50,206 nucleotides of DNA from an uncultured Bacilli bacterium (GTDB taxonomy: Bacteria; Bacillota_I; Bacilli_A; RF39; UBA660). The stretch lies in contig CANRNY010000016.1 in the NCBI GenBank assembly GCA_947632085.1, forward strand, positions 1 to 50,206, given 5' to 3'. Positions 1 to 6,856 of the stretch are shown one piece after another. The notes under the pieces are model-generated. The model was not told where the DNA came from, searched no databases, and worked only from the letters and a program-made list of their open reading frames with translations. Position numbers and translations under genes: made by a program. Positions within the stretch are counted from its first letter, which is position 1. Every line of letters begins with the position of its first letter.

Positions 1-28
1 AATAATACTCTAGATTATACTTTTTTAT

Positions 29-67
29 AAAAAAAGACAAATAAGTAAAAATATTTACCTATTTGTC
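29..67 (-). terminator. Intrinsic terminator of the pilin-like gene
   Basis: An inverted repeat (36-49 with 54-67, one mismatch, 4-base loop) is followed on the minus strand by a run of T at 29-35. It lies about 35 bases past the stop of the minus-strand gene at 101-553. Confidence 0.8.
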
Positions 68-100
68 AACAGTCTGATGATTCTTAGTATAAGAATCATT

Positions 101-553
101 TTATTCTGTATATGTTTCTGGATCTTCATCAGGTATCTGACAACTATTAGGTGATAGCATACATTTAGTACAGGCGGTAAATGAGGAATCATCATAACCT
201 ACTAAGTAATCAAAAGCAAAATCGATAATACCAGGTAATAGGAAGATAGCAATACCTGCGATTGCTTTTCTAACAAGTAAAGTTAAACTAGCACGTAAAT
301 CTTCATCTTTACCAGATATAATTGTTTTACTTAAGGCGATAATACCTGTAATTATTAAAATTAATGGAGCTATTACTTTAGCAATATTTATAGCAAGACC
401 TATTATTTTAAATGTTCTTCTAGTTCCTGGGTACTGACAAAAATTTATTTTAGATGATGTAGCAGCATATACGATATTAGGAACAAAATATATAACTAAT
501 AAAAGAAGAACTATAACGATAAAATAACGATATTTCTTTAATAGATTTTTCAT
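101..553 (-). CDS. Small pilin-like (TrbC/VirB2-type) membrane protein, hypothetical
   Basis: A 150-residue membrane protein of unknown function. The start is taken at ATG 553, 5 bases after an AGGTGA ribosome site; a GTG at 562 overlaps that site and is unlikely. Residues about 8-31 form a signal-like hydrophobic segment ending in VYAA. Two further membrane spans follow (about 50-75 and 88-115), separated by a short charged loop (SGKDEDLRAS). The C-terminal tail carries three Cys (CTKC and NSCQ). A secretion signal plus two helices and a polar loop is the layout of TrbC/VirB2-like pilin subunits, and similar small proteins are common in uncultured Bacillota. No conjugation or secretion gene is visible nearby. 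It is divergent from spoIIIAH and has its own terminator. Family assignment is tentative. Confidence 0.75.
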   Translation of the reverse strand: MKNLLKKYRYFIVIVLLLLVIYFVPNIVYAATSSKINFCQYPGTRRTFKIIGLAINIAKVIAPLILIITGIIALSKTIISGKDEDLRASLTLLVRKAIAGIAIFLLPGIIDFAFDYLVGYDDSSFTACTKCMLSPNSCQIPDEDPETYTE

Positions 554-657
554 ATTACTCACCTAATAATATAATAATATAATTTTTTAAAATAGTAAAA
601 TAAAAGTATAATTTTTGATGTCAATTAATAAGATATATTAGTATTGGAGGAATAGAT

Positions 658-1146
658 ATGATTAATAAACAAAGTATTTGGTTTACCTTTTTGTTTAGTA
701 TTATTTTAATCTTAAGTATTTTTTATGTCAGTATGAATGAAAATAGTTTAAGTGATTTTATGCCACAAGAAAGTGAAGAAGAAACTAGTTTAGTAGTAAA
801 TGAAAGTACAGAGTTAGTAGCACTTAGAGTTCAAAGTGATGAAGAGATAATGGAAACGATTAATAATTTACAAGATGTATTACTTAGTGAAACTAGTGAT
901 TTAGAAAGTAAGAATAATGCGTATGATGAGTTACTTACTATATCTAATAATAAAAGTACCGAGGAAAAGTTAGAAAAGATTATTAAAGATGAATTTAAGT
1001 ATGAATCTTTTATTAAAATAAATAGTAATAATGTCACGATAGTTATTGATAGTGATAAGAATGATTATAAGTTAGCTAATGATATTATTAGGAGAATTAA
1101 TAAGGAATTTAAAGATAATATGTATATTACGGTTAAGTTTAATTAA
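658..1146 (+). CDS. spoIIIAH: SpoIIIAH-like sporulation channel protein
   Basis: 162 residues with an N-terminal membrane anchor (about 8-27) beginning MINKQSIWF, matching the MLKKQTVWL-type start of SpoIIIAH. A short acidic linker follows, then a C-terminal ring-building (YscJ/FliF-like) domain at about 60-162 containing the family pattern EEKLEKIIKDE and NNVTIVIDSDK. In Bacillus, SpoIIIAH sits in the mother-cell membrane and its ring domain contacts forespore SpoIIQ, forming the feeding-tube channel needed for late sigma-G activity. The linker is shorter than in B. subtilis (218 aa). ATG 658 is preceded by TTGGAGGAATAGAT. No other spoIIIA gene lies downstream, so it is separated from spoIIIAA-AG unless they lie elsewhere. 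It is followed 50 bases later by gerE. Family assignment is strong; whether the organism sporulates is inference. Confidence 0.88.
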   Translation: MINKQSIWFTFLFSIILILSIFYVSMNENSLSDFMPQESEEETSLVVNESTELVALRVQSDEEIMETINNLQDVLLSETSDLESKNNAYDELLTISNNKSTEEKLEKIIKDEFKYESFIKINSNNVTIVIDSDKNDYKLANDIIRRINKEFKDNMYITVKFN

Positions 1147-1196
1147 CACTCTTTTATGTTCTTCATAAAATATAGTAGTAAGAAAGAGAGATATGT

Positions 1197-1400
1197 ATGA
1201 AGAATATATTAACTAAAAGAGAAAAAGAAGTGTTTGATCTATTAATACTTAATTATACGACAGAAGAGATTGCAAGAAAGTTAATTATTAGTGAAAAGAC
1301 AGTAAGAAATCATATATCAAATGTTATTCAAAAGTTAGGCGTTAATAGTCGTGGTCAAGCACTAATTGAATTATTAAAATTAAATGAGATAAAATTATAA
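1197..1400 (+). CDS. gerE: GerE-type LuxR-family sporulation regulator
   Basis: A 67-residue protein that is essentially one LuxR/GerE helix-turn-helix domain. It contains LTKREKEVFDLL, the recognition-helix pattern ISEKTVRNHISN and QKLGVNSRGQALIELL. These align over almost the full length with B. subtilis GerE (74 aa; TKREREVFELL, ISEKTVRNHISN, QKLGVKGRSQAVVELL). GerE is the last mother-cell transcription factor, activating and repressing spore-coat genes. There is no receiver or sensor domain, as expected for GerE. Its neighbours are spoIIIAH upstream and a GerMN protein downstream; gerE and gerM are also close neighbours in Bacillus. The ribosome site (AAGAAAGAGAG) is modest. An intrinsic terminator follows directly, overlapping the stop. 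Confidence 0.92.
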   Translation: MKNILTKREKEVFDLLILNYTTEEIARKLIISEKTVRNHISNVIQKLGVNSRGQALIELLKLNEIKL

Positions 1401-1426
1401 ACCCTTTTTTGAGGGTTTTTATTCTT
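1399..1426 (+). terminator. Intrinsic terminator after gerE
   Basis: AAACCCT pairs with AGGGTTT around a 6-base loop, followed by TTTATT. The stem begins inside the gerE stop codon. Confidence 0.85.
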
Positions 1427-1464
1427 AAATAGAGTTTTATTAATATAATTAATTAGGTGATTTG

Positions 1465-2394
1465 ATGTTAAAGAAATTAACTTTTAATAAAATAGCTATT
1501 GCTACTCTATTACTATTATTAGCTTTTTTACTTTATAATTATCCAGAAGAGATTAATGAAGAAGTTAAGAAAAGTAATGATGGAAAAGTAATTAATATTT
1601 ATTTGATTGATGAAAATGATTTTATTGGAATGACAGAGATTAATTCGAGTAGTAAAAGTATTAATGAGCAAATTGAAGATATTTTAAATGCTTTAATTAT
1701 TAATAGTAATAGTAAAAATAAATTACCTAAAGGATTTAAAGCAGTTATACCTGAAAAGACGAAAATACTTAGTTATAGTCTAGATAAAGATTTATTAAAA
1801 GTTAATTTTAGTAAAGATATTTTAAATGTTAGTAAAGAGAATGAAGAAAAGATGATTGAAGCAATTGTTTTTTCTTTAACGTCTATTAAAGATATTAAAA
1901 AGGTAATGATTTTTGTTGAGGGAGAAAGATTGTTAGAGTTACCTAATTCTAAGAAAAGATTAGATTTATATTTAGATAGAAGTTATGGAATTAATAAGGT
2001 CTATGATATAACAACGATTAATGATAGTAAGATGGTTACAGTATATCATTTAACAAGAAATGATAATTATTACTATATACCAGTTAGTTATATTACGAAT
2101 AATAGTGATGATAAAGTAGAAATAATTATTAATAATTTAAAAAGTAATAGATTAAATAGTAGTAATTTATTAAGTCATTTAGATTATCAAGTAGAATTAA
2201 TGAATTATGAAGCGAATGAGAACTCGATATCATTAAATTTTAATGAGATATTACTTAAAAGTGTCTATGATGGCAAATTAAAGGAAGAAGTAAAATATGC
2301 TATTTTCTACTCTCTTCACGATACTTTAGGAATTGATGATGTAATTTTTGAAGTTGATTCGAAAACAATTGATGAATTTAGACTTGAAAACTAA
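1465..2394 (+). CDS. gerM: GerM-like protein with two GerMN domains
   Basis: 309 residues. Start is ATG 1465, 4 bases after AGGTGA; an adjacent TTG at 1462 is too close to that site. The protein has one N-terminal membrane segment (about 8-25) and no lipobox Cys, unlike the lipoprotein GerM of B. subtilis. Two tandem GerMN (sporulation and germination) domains follow at about 42-165 and 185-305. Each has the family order of a polar start, a run of small residues and an LKVNFSKDIL / ISLNFNEILL strand, then an ALVFSLT-type helix (here EAIVFSLTSIKDIKKV and YAIFYSLHDTLGIDDV). GerM is made in the mother cell and is needed for septal peptidoglycan dissolution and for SpoIIIA-SpoIIQ assembly in Bacillus, which fits the adjacent spoIIIAH. 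The last codons contain the -35 box of the tRNA promoter. Confidence 0.88.
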   Translation: MLKKLTFNKIAIATLLLLLAFLLYNYPEEINEEVKKSNDGKVINIYLIDENDFIGMTEINSSSKSINEQIEDILNALIINSNSKNKLPKGFKAVIPEKTKILSYSLDKDLLKVNFSKDILNVSKENEEKMIEAIVFSLTSIKDIKKVMIFVEGERLLELPNSKKRLDLYLDRSYGINKVYDITTINDSKMVTVYHLTRNDNYYYIPVSYITNNSDDKVEIIINNLKSNRLNSSNLLSHLDYQVELMNYEANENSISLNFNEILLKSVYDGKLKEEVKYAIFYSLHDTLGIDDVIFEVDSKTIDEFRLEN

Positions 2395-2412
2395 TGTTTT
2401 TTATTATATAAT
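2384..2412 (+). promoter_or_regulatory. Promoter of tRNA-Arg
   Basis: TTGAAA (2384-2389), 17 bases, TATAAT (2407-2412). The -35 lies within the last codons of gerM. The predicted start, near 2419, is 15 bases before the mature tRNA 5' end. Confidence 0.7.
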
Positions 2413-2433
2413 CAATATGTTCCATGAGTTAAT

Positions 2434-2510
2434 GTCCTCGTAGCTCAGCTGGATAGAGCAATCGCCTTCTAAGCGATCGGTCAAGTGTTCGAATCACTTC
2501 GGGGACACCA
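2434..2510 (+). tRNA. tRNA-Arg (anticodon TCT)
   Basis: A 77-base cloverleaf. The acceptor stem GTCCTCG pairs with CGGGGAC (one T-G pair). The D arm contains AGCTCAGCTGG, the anticodon loop is CTTCTAA (anticodon TCT, reading AGA/AGG), and the T arm is GTG-TTCGAAT-CAC. The 3' CCA is encoded (2508-2510). Confidence 0.97.
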
Positions 2511-2520
2511 CGGAGATTAT

Positions 2521-2570
2521 GTTCGAGAAATCGAACTTTAAATAGAGAACTTGAAAAAAGTTCTCTTTTA
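2521..2570 (+). terminator. Tandem hairpins ending the tRNA transcript
   Basis: First hairpin: GTTCGA-GAAA-TCGAAC (2521-2536), a 6-bp stem with a GNRA tetraloop. Second: AGAGAACTT with AAGTTCTCT (2544-2552 / 2558-2566), followed by TTTTA. The second is a standard intrinsic terminator; the first may aid tRNA 3' processing. Confidence 0.8.
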
Positions 2571-2596
2571 TGTTATTATGAATATGTCAAGGAAAC

Positions 2597-2700
2597 TTGC
2601 ATAAAATAAAAAAGAGGAATATTTGAGTAGCAAGTGAATGTCTCCTCTAAAAAATTTTGGGTATTGACACTCGATCAATGCTGATTGAGTGTCATATTTT
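2597..2700 (+). ncRNA. Candidate antisense (antitoxin) RNA overlapping the toxin 3' end
   Basis: A possible promoter TTGCAT-N17-TATTTG (2597-2625) is followed about 35 bases later by a 12-bp hairpin (2666-2677 / 2682-2693, 4-base loop, one G-U) and ATATTTTT, a terminator on the plus strand. A transcript of roughly 65-70 bases would be antisense to the 3' untranslated part and last codon of the small minus-strand toxin ORF. This convergent 3' overlap is the TxpA/RatA and BsrG/SR4 arrangement. The promoter is weak and no transcript is proven. Confidence 0.4.
2603..2648 (-). terminator. Probable terminator of the small toxin mRNA
   Basis: On the minus strand AGAGGA pairs with TCCTCT (2643-2648 / 2613-2618) around a 24-base loop, followed by TTTTTTATTTT. 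The stem is only 6 bp, so the call is moderate. Confidence 0.5.
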
Positions 2701-2784
2701 TATTGCTATTACCAACAAGGTAAGGAGTAATAAAATGATAGCAATAAGGCGAAGGACTTTTACAATAAAAGTTCTTTTCTTCAT
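2692..2784 (-). CDS. Candidate type I toxin, 30-residue hydrophobic peptide
   Basis: A short ORF of 30 codons: a basic start (MKKRTFIVKVLR) followed by a hydrophobic helix (LIAIILLLLTLLVIAIKI). This is the form of membrane-targeting type I toxins. It has one of the best ribosome sites in the window, GGAGGG (2790-2795), 5 bases before ATG 2784. Upstream is the promoter TTGTTT-N17-TATAAT (2847-2875). The 5' leader carries a CCTCC at 2811-2815 on the coding strand that can pair with the GGAGG of the ribosome site. It also carries GAGTGTC at about 2819-2825, complementary to GACACTC just past the stop. Sequestered ribosome sites and long-range 5'-3' pairing are typical of type I toxin mRNAs. The whole 2571-2985 stretch, otherwise without a convincing gene, is explained by this locus. 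I do not recognise a named family. Confidence 0.6.
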   Translation of the reverse strand: MKKRTFIVKVLRLIAIILLLLTLLVIAIKI

Positions 2785-2846
2785 TCTATCCCTCCTTTCT
2801 TTTTTAAGATTGGAGGACGACACTCACATCAAATATTCCTATCTAA

Positions 2847-2875
2847 ATTATACTATAATAAGTATTATTAAACAA
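2847..2875 (-). promoter_or_regulatory. Promoter of the small toxin gene
   Basis: On the minus strand TTGTTT (2870-2875), 17 bases, TATAAT (2847-2852). The predicted RNA start near 2840 gives a leader of about 55 bases before the toxin ATG. Confidence 0.6.
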
Positions 2876-2985
2876 TCGAACACAGGCTATATTTTACTTT
2901 ATATTTGAAATTTTTTTATGATTTTTAGATATACATATTAAAACACATAATAGTAATTATAATTTTTGTGATTGATTAGAAAAAA

Positions 2986-3009
2986 GACATTTATTTTAAT
3001 GTAAATGTC
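2986..3009. terminator. Terminator of the AAA+ gene (bidirectional)
   Basis: GACATTTA pairs with TAAATGTC around an 8-base loop. There is a T run on the minus side (2980-2985) and T-rich sequence on the plus side. Confidence 0.8.
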
Positions 3010-3012
3010 TTT

Positions 3013-4594
3013 TTATTTTAAAGTAAATTTATAAGGGTTATCTACTGTTTCAGCTGTTAGTGTTACTTCGCTTGTATGACCTTCATTTTGAAGTAACATA
3101 TATTCTACTTGATTTAATGTAGCTATAATAATATTATTTAAATCACGCATACTTTTTTCTTGGGATGATAATTTATTTAATATAGCTTCGATATATTCGT
3201 CAGTGGCTACTAATTTGGTATTAAATTCTTCTTCATATCTTTGTTTTTTACGTAATAATATACTTAATTTTGACTCTAAGATTACTCTTTTTTGGGTTTC
3301 ACGATCTAGTGGATTAAAAGTTATAATATGAGGAATTCTAGTTACTAGTTCTTTACCAAAGTAATGGTCTTCGTATATACGAGTACGACTTAATGTAGGT
3401 TGAGATGTAATTTGGTTAAAACCAATACTTTTTTTAGCATCAAATAAATTTTGGAAAGCACCAGCATAGACTTTATTTAGCATAGCGGTATTGAAATTAT
3501 AGTCATCAGTTGGTTTATCGATTAGGAAGGTTGTTCCTTCAAAGAATTTTAGCATTATTTCTTTAACCGCACTTTTAATATCTAAATCACTCTCCCCTAT
3601 TTTATCAAATTCATCAAAGAAGACGATAGCACGTTCAGCTTGTTCTAAGTCGTAATTACAGGCAACAATTAAGGAATATATATAATCTTCGATAGATGAG
3701 CCTTTAATACCTTCTGGTACTAAGTTAGCACTATTTATTTCAATAAAAGGGATATTTAAGTATGCTGAAGCCGCTTTAACTGTTTCAGTTTTACCAGTAC
3801 CTGTTGGACCTAGGATAAGGATTGGTTCTGTACCATATTTAGATGAAGCACGATAGTTCATTAAGATGGTTTTAGCAATTATTTTTATTTCTTCGTCATG
3901 GCCAAATACTCTTTCTTTGATATATTGTTCTAAGCCTGGTAAACTAACACCGTTTTTATCGATTTCTAGAGTCTTTTCAGTATCTAAGCTAGTATTTACT
4001 TGCGGAGCATTTTTTACTTGACGATCAGTCTGAATTTCAACGACATGTCCTTTTTCTACAACAATTTTAGTAGTACCCTTTTTAGTTTCTTCATTTTTAT
4101 ATTTAGTAATTAATGATTGATATCTTAGTAATTCGTTTCTTAAAGTATTAAGATCACTAATACTAAGTAAGAGACTTAGAGCATCGTTATTTAAAACGAC
4201 TGATGGTTCTTTATTTTGTGATTCGTAAGTTTCACGGGGGATTTAAGGAAGTTAAAATACGCATTTCTAGTTTTCTTTTTATTATTTCCTTTGAGGTTAC
4301 TTCAACATAGTAAAAGTAATCTTTAGCTTCAGTTAGAAAGTATTCTTTAACAAAATCTATATCGTCGTATTCATAATGTCTTATTAAGTCATTATAACTA
4401 AAAATACTATCTACTAAGTAAGTACTTTCAGCTAGATTTTCTTTAGTTGTTACGGTTTTATAAATTGGATCACTTAAAAACTCATTACCCATTTGGTAAC
4501 CTTCAACGATATCTAAAGGAAATAAAAGGTATTTATTTTGTCCAAGTGTTGCTTTACTATATATAATTCCATAATCCATTGCGTTTTCTGCCAT
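3013..4594 (-). pseudogene. ClpX/HslU-like AAA+ ATPase interrupted by a frameshift
   Basis: Read 4594 to 3013, this is one gene of about 526 codons broken by a single-base frameshift. The 5' part (ATG 4594, AAGGTGA site 5 bases upstream) ends at a TGA at 4232-4234. The downstream frame begins with the same protein context and has no start codon until ATG 3861, which is inside the ATPase domain. The break is at a run of five C (minus strand; G at 4236-4240). Removing one C joins LTSLNP to RETYESQNK without a stop. The C-terminal half holds Walker A GPTGTGKT, Walker B IVFFDEFDKI and an Arg in the sensor-2 position (SMRDLNNI), all in ClpX/HslU style. The ClpX pore motif GYVG is not present, nor is a zinc finger. 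The N-terminal 240 residues are unrecognised. It may be a real pseudogene, phase-variable, frameshift-decoded, or a sequencing error. Confidence 0.8.
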
Positions 4595-4660
4595 ATAAAT
4601 CACCTTGTAATTGTTTATTATATATTAATTATGGTGGTTATGTAAATATTTTTAGTAAAG

Positions 4661-4686
4661 AAAAAAAAGCAAACTTTATGTTTGCT
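4661..4686 (-). terminator. Terminator after frr
   Basis: AGCAAAC (4668-4674) pairs with GTTTGCT (4680-4686) around a 5-base loop. On the minus strand it is followed by eight T. The stem starts in the frr stop codon. Confidence 0.88.
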
Positions 4687-5225
4687 TATATTGCCATTAA
4701 TTCTTCTTCTTTTTCTTTTAGTTTTTCATCAACTTTTTTGTTGTATTCAGTAATAAGTTTTTGAACTTCATCAAGCATTCTTTTTTCGTCATCTTCAGTT
4801 ATAGTTTCATCTTTTTTGATGTCTTCATTAGCTTCTTGACGAACTTTTCTTAAAGCAACTTTTGTTTCTTCAGCTATTTGTTTAGCTTGTTTAACATAGT
4901 CTTTTCTTCTTTCTTCTGTAAGTTCAGGCATTGTTAGAATTACTGATTCTCCATTATCAGTTGGATTTATACCAAGATTAGCTTCTTGAATAGCTTTGAC
5001 AATATCTTTTAGGCAAGATCTATCAAATGGTTTAATCATTAATGTTTTAGCTTCAGGAACAGTTATATTAGCAAGACTTTGAATTGGGGTTGGTGTTCCA
5101 TAGTAATCAACGTTAATGCCATTTACCATAGCAGCATTAGCACGACCAGCTCTAATTGTTGTAAAGCGATTATCCATAACTTCAAGAGCGCTCATCATTT
5201 TAAATTCAACTTCAGTATCTATCAT
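4686..5225 (-). CDS. frr: Ribosome recycling factor
   Basis: 179 residues, close to the usual 185. It splits post-termination 70S ribosomes together with EF-G. Family motifs include the helix start TIRAGRANAAMVNGI, the YYGTPTPIQSLANITVPEAK hinge segment, IKPFDRS, INPTDNGESVILTMPELTEERRK and the C-terminal coiled-coil helix. ATG 5225 follows AAGGAGAG. In most Bacillota frr follows pyrH in an rpsB-tsf-pyrH-frr block. Here pyrH is missing from the block (it lies at 28348-29058) and a thioredoxin-like gene sits in its place. Ends at a strong terminator. Confidence 0.97.
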   Translation of the reverse strand: MIDTEVEFKMMSALEVMDNRFTTIRAGRANAAMVNGINVDYYGTPTPIQSLANITVPEAKTLMIKPFDRSCLKDIVKAIQEANLGINPTDNGESVILTMPELTEERRKDYVKQAKQIAEETKVALRKVRQEANEDIKKDETITEDDEKRMLDEVQKLITEYNKKVDEKLKEKEEELMAI

Positions 5226-5267
5226 TTTTTATTCTCTCCTTCATGATTAAATTATAAGGCATATTTA

Positions 5268-5858
5268 TTATTTATTCAAATAATATTTATTTATAGCGTT
5301 AGTTATTTCACCTTGGAAAATTAATTCTTGTTCGTAACTCCAGTAAGATTCAACACTAGAAGTGTTTTTCATCGTTGAAGTTTCAGTATTATAATATTCT
5401 ACTTGACCATTATTCACGATATATAAACTTGGTGCTAAAAGATTATTAGTATTATCATCAGTTGTTGTAAGGTATCCTTCTAGAAGTTCTCTTATTTCGT
5501 AGTAATTAGAGTTTTTTTGATATTTATCATTATTTAAGTCATAGTAATATACTTTGTCTATTTTTAGTTCATTAAATATTTTATCGATTTCTTCAATATA
5601 TTTTTGACTATATTGGGAACTAGAGCTACCAATAAAGATAAGATTATGACCATTACGAAGTAAAGATATCATTTTAGTACCAGTAACAACCTCATAGTAA
5701 GTATTTTGATTATCAGGATAATAATCTTTAATTGTATATACTTTAGGTTGACTATTACTAGCATATTTTTCACTTAGAAAGACAAAAGCAACAGCCATTA
5801 GTAGGAATAAGATAATATAAATTATTTTTCTTATGATACTTTTGGTTCTTGGATTCAT
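5268..5858 (-). CDS. Membrane-anchored thioredoxin-fold-like protein lacking cysteine
   Basis: 196 residues. An N-terminal signal anchor (about 11-29) is followed by an extracytoplasmic domain. The segment NLIFIGSSSSQYSQKYIEEIDKI looks like the first strand and active-site helix of a thioredoxin fold (compare vvfgatWCpyCkk), with SSQYS where CxxC would be. Further on, LLAPSLYIVNNGQVEYYN looks like the cis-Pro strand. The protein has no Cys at all, so it cannot be a redox enzyme of the usual kind. It may act as a binding or scaffold domain, or the fold assignment may be wrong. It is followed 42 bases later by frr and preceded by the tsf terminator, so it probably shares a transcript with frr. 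ATG 5858 follows AGGAAGTGA. Confidence 0.7.
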   Translation of the reverse strand: MNPRTKSIIRKIIYIILFLLMAVAFVFLSEKYASNSQPKVYTIKDYYPDNQNTYYEVVTGTKMISLLRNGHNLIFIGSSSSQYSQKYIEEIDKIFNELKIDKVYYYDLNNDKYQKNSNYYEIRELLEGYLTTTDDNTNNLLAPSLYIVNNGQVEYYNTETSTMKNTSSVESYWSYEQELIFQGEITNAINKYYLNK

Positions 5859-5913
5859 TATTATTCACTTCCTATTTGTTATTATATCACGAAAATAAAG
5901 GGTTTATTAGGGA

Positions 5914-5943
5914 ATAAAAAAGACACTTGTCGAAAAAGTGTCT
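5914..5943 (-). terminator. Terminator after tsf
   Basis: AGACACTT pairs with AAGTGTCT (5921-5928 / 5936-5943), followed on the minus strand by TTTTTTATT. Confidence 0.87.
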
Positions 5944-5951
5944 AATTTATA

Positions 5952-6824
5952 TTAATTGTTAATTTGAGCCATTACTTCTTCAGCGAAGTTATCTTGACGT
6001 TTTTCAATTCCTTCACCTACAACAAAGCTTGTACTAGCAATTAATTCTCCTCCATTGTTAGTTACGTATTTATTTACATCAATGTCGCCATCTTTAATAA
6101 ATGCTTGCATTGATAAACATATTTCTTTAAAGAATTTATTTAATCTGCCATCAACCATTTTTTCAGCTATATCAGCAGGTTTTCCTTCATTCATAGCTTG
6201 TTCTTTTAGAACTTCTCTTTCACGAGCTATTTCAGCTTCTGGAACATCTTCTTTGAAAACATATTTTGGTTTCATAGCAGCTGCTTGCATTGCGACATCT
6301 TTAGCAACTTCTTCATTAGCACCTTTAATTACTGCAACTACAGCAATTTTACCACCCATATGTAAATATGTACCAAAGTTTTCATCATCTTTCTTTTCAA
6401 TAACTGCTAATCTTCTAAAATCTAGTTTTTCACCAATTTTAGCAGTTTTAGCAACCATTAAGTCTTTGATTGTACCTTCACCACATGGAAGTTCATTAGC
6501 TTCTTCTAGGGTTTTAGCATCACTATTTAAAATAGTTTCACCAACAGTTTTAATTAATTCTCTGAATTCATCATTTTTAGTAACGAAGTCTGTTTCAGCA
6601 TTAATTTCAATCATAACAGCTTTATTACCTTTAACAAAGATATCAGCTAAACCTTCAGCAGCAATACGAGATTCTTTCTTACCAGCTTTAGCAATACCTT
6701 TTTCTCTTAGCCAATCAACAGCAGCTTCTAGATTACCATCGCATTCTGATAATGCTTTTTTGCAATCCATCATACCTGCTCCGGTTTGTTCACGTAATTC
6801 TTTTACTAAGCTTGCGCTTATCAT
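5952..6824 (-). CDS. tsf: Translation elongation factor Ts
   Basis: 290 residues, normal length (about 290). It is the nucleotide exchange factor for EF-Tu. The N-terminal UBA-like domain has the signature LREQTGAGMMDCKKAL at about 9-24. The core carries EINAETDFVTKNDEF, the EF-Tu-contacting TDFV motif, and LHMGGKIAVVAVIKG, KPKYV and GEGIEKRQDNFAEEV at the end. ATG 6824 follows AAGAAGGG. It lies 32 bases after rpsB in the usual rpsB-tsf operon and ends at an intrinsic terminator. Confidence 0.98.
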   Translation of the reverse strand: MISASLVKELREQTGAGMMDCKKALSECDGNLEAAVDWLREKGIAKAGKKESRIAAEGLADIFVKGNKAVMIEINAETDFVTKNDEFRELIKTVGETILNSDAKTLEEANELPCGEGTIKDLMVAKTAKIGEKLDFRRLAVIEKKDDENFGTYLHMGGKIAVVAVIKGANEEVAKDVAMQAAAMKPKYVFKEDVPEAEIAREREVLKEQAMNEGKPADIAEKMVDGRLNKFFKEICLSMQAFIKDGDIDVNKYVTNNGGELIASTSFVVGEGIEKRQDNFAEEVMAQINN

Positions 6825-6856
6825 ATGTAACCCTTCTTTCTTATTTAATTATTATA

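Noticed and set aside
2521-2570. Structured small RNA after tRNA-Arg
   Set aside because: The two hairpins are explained as tRNA transcript end and terminator; no separate promoter.
2657-2908. Plus-strand reading frame of 83 codons across the toxin region
   Set aside because: It runs antisense through the toxin ORF, promoter and hairpins, has no fitting ribosome site and an arbitrary composition. The minus-strand 30-residue ORF explains the region better.
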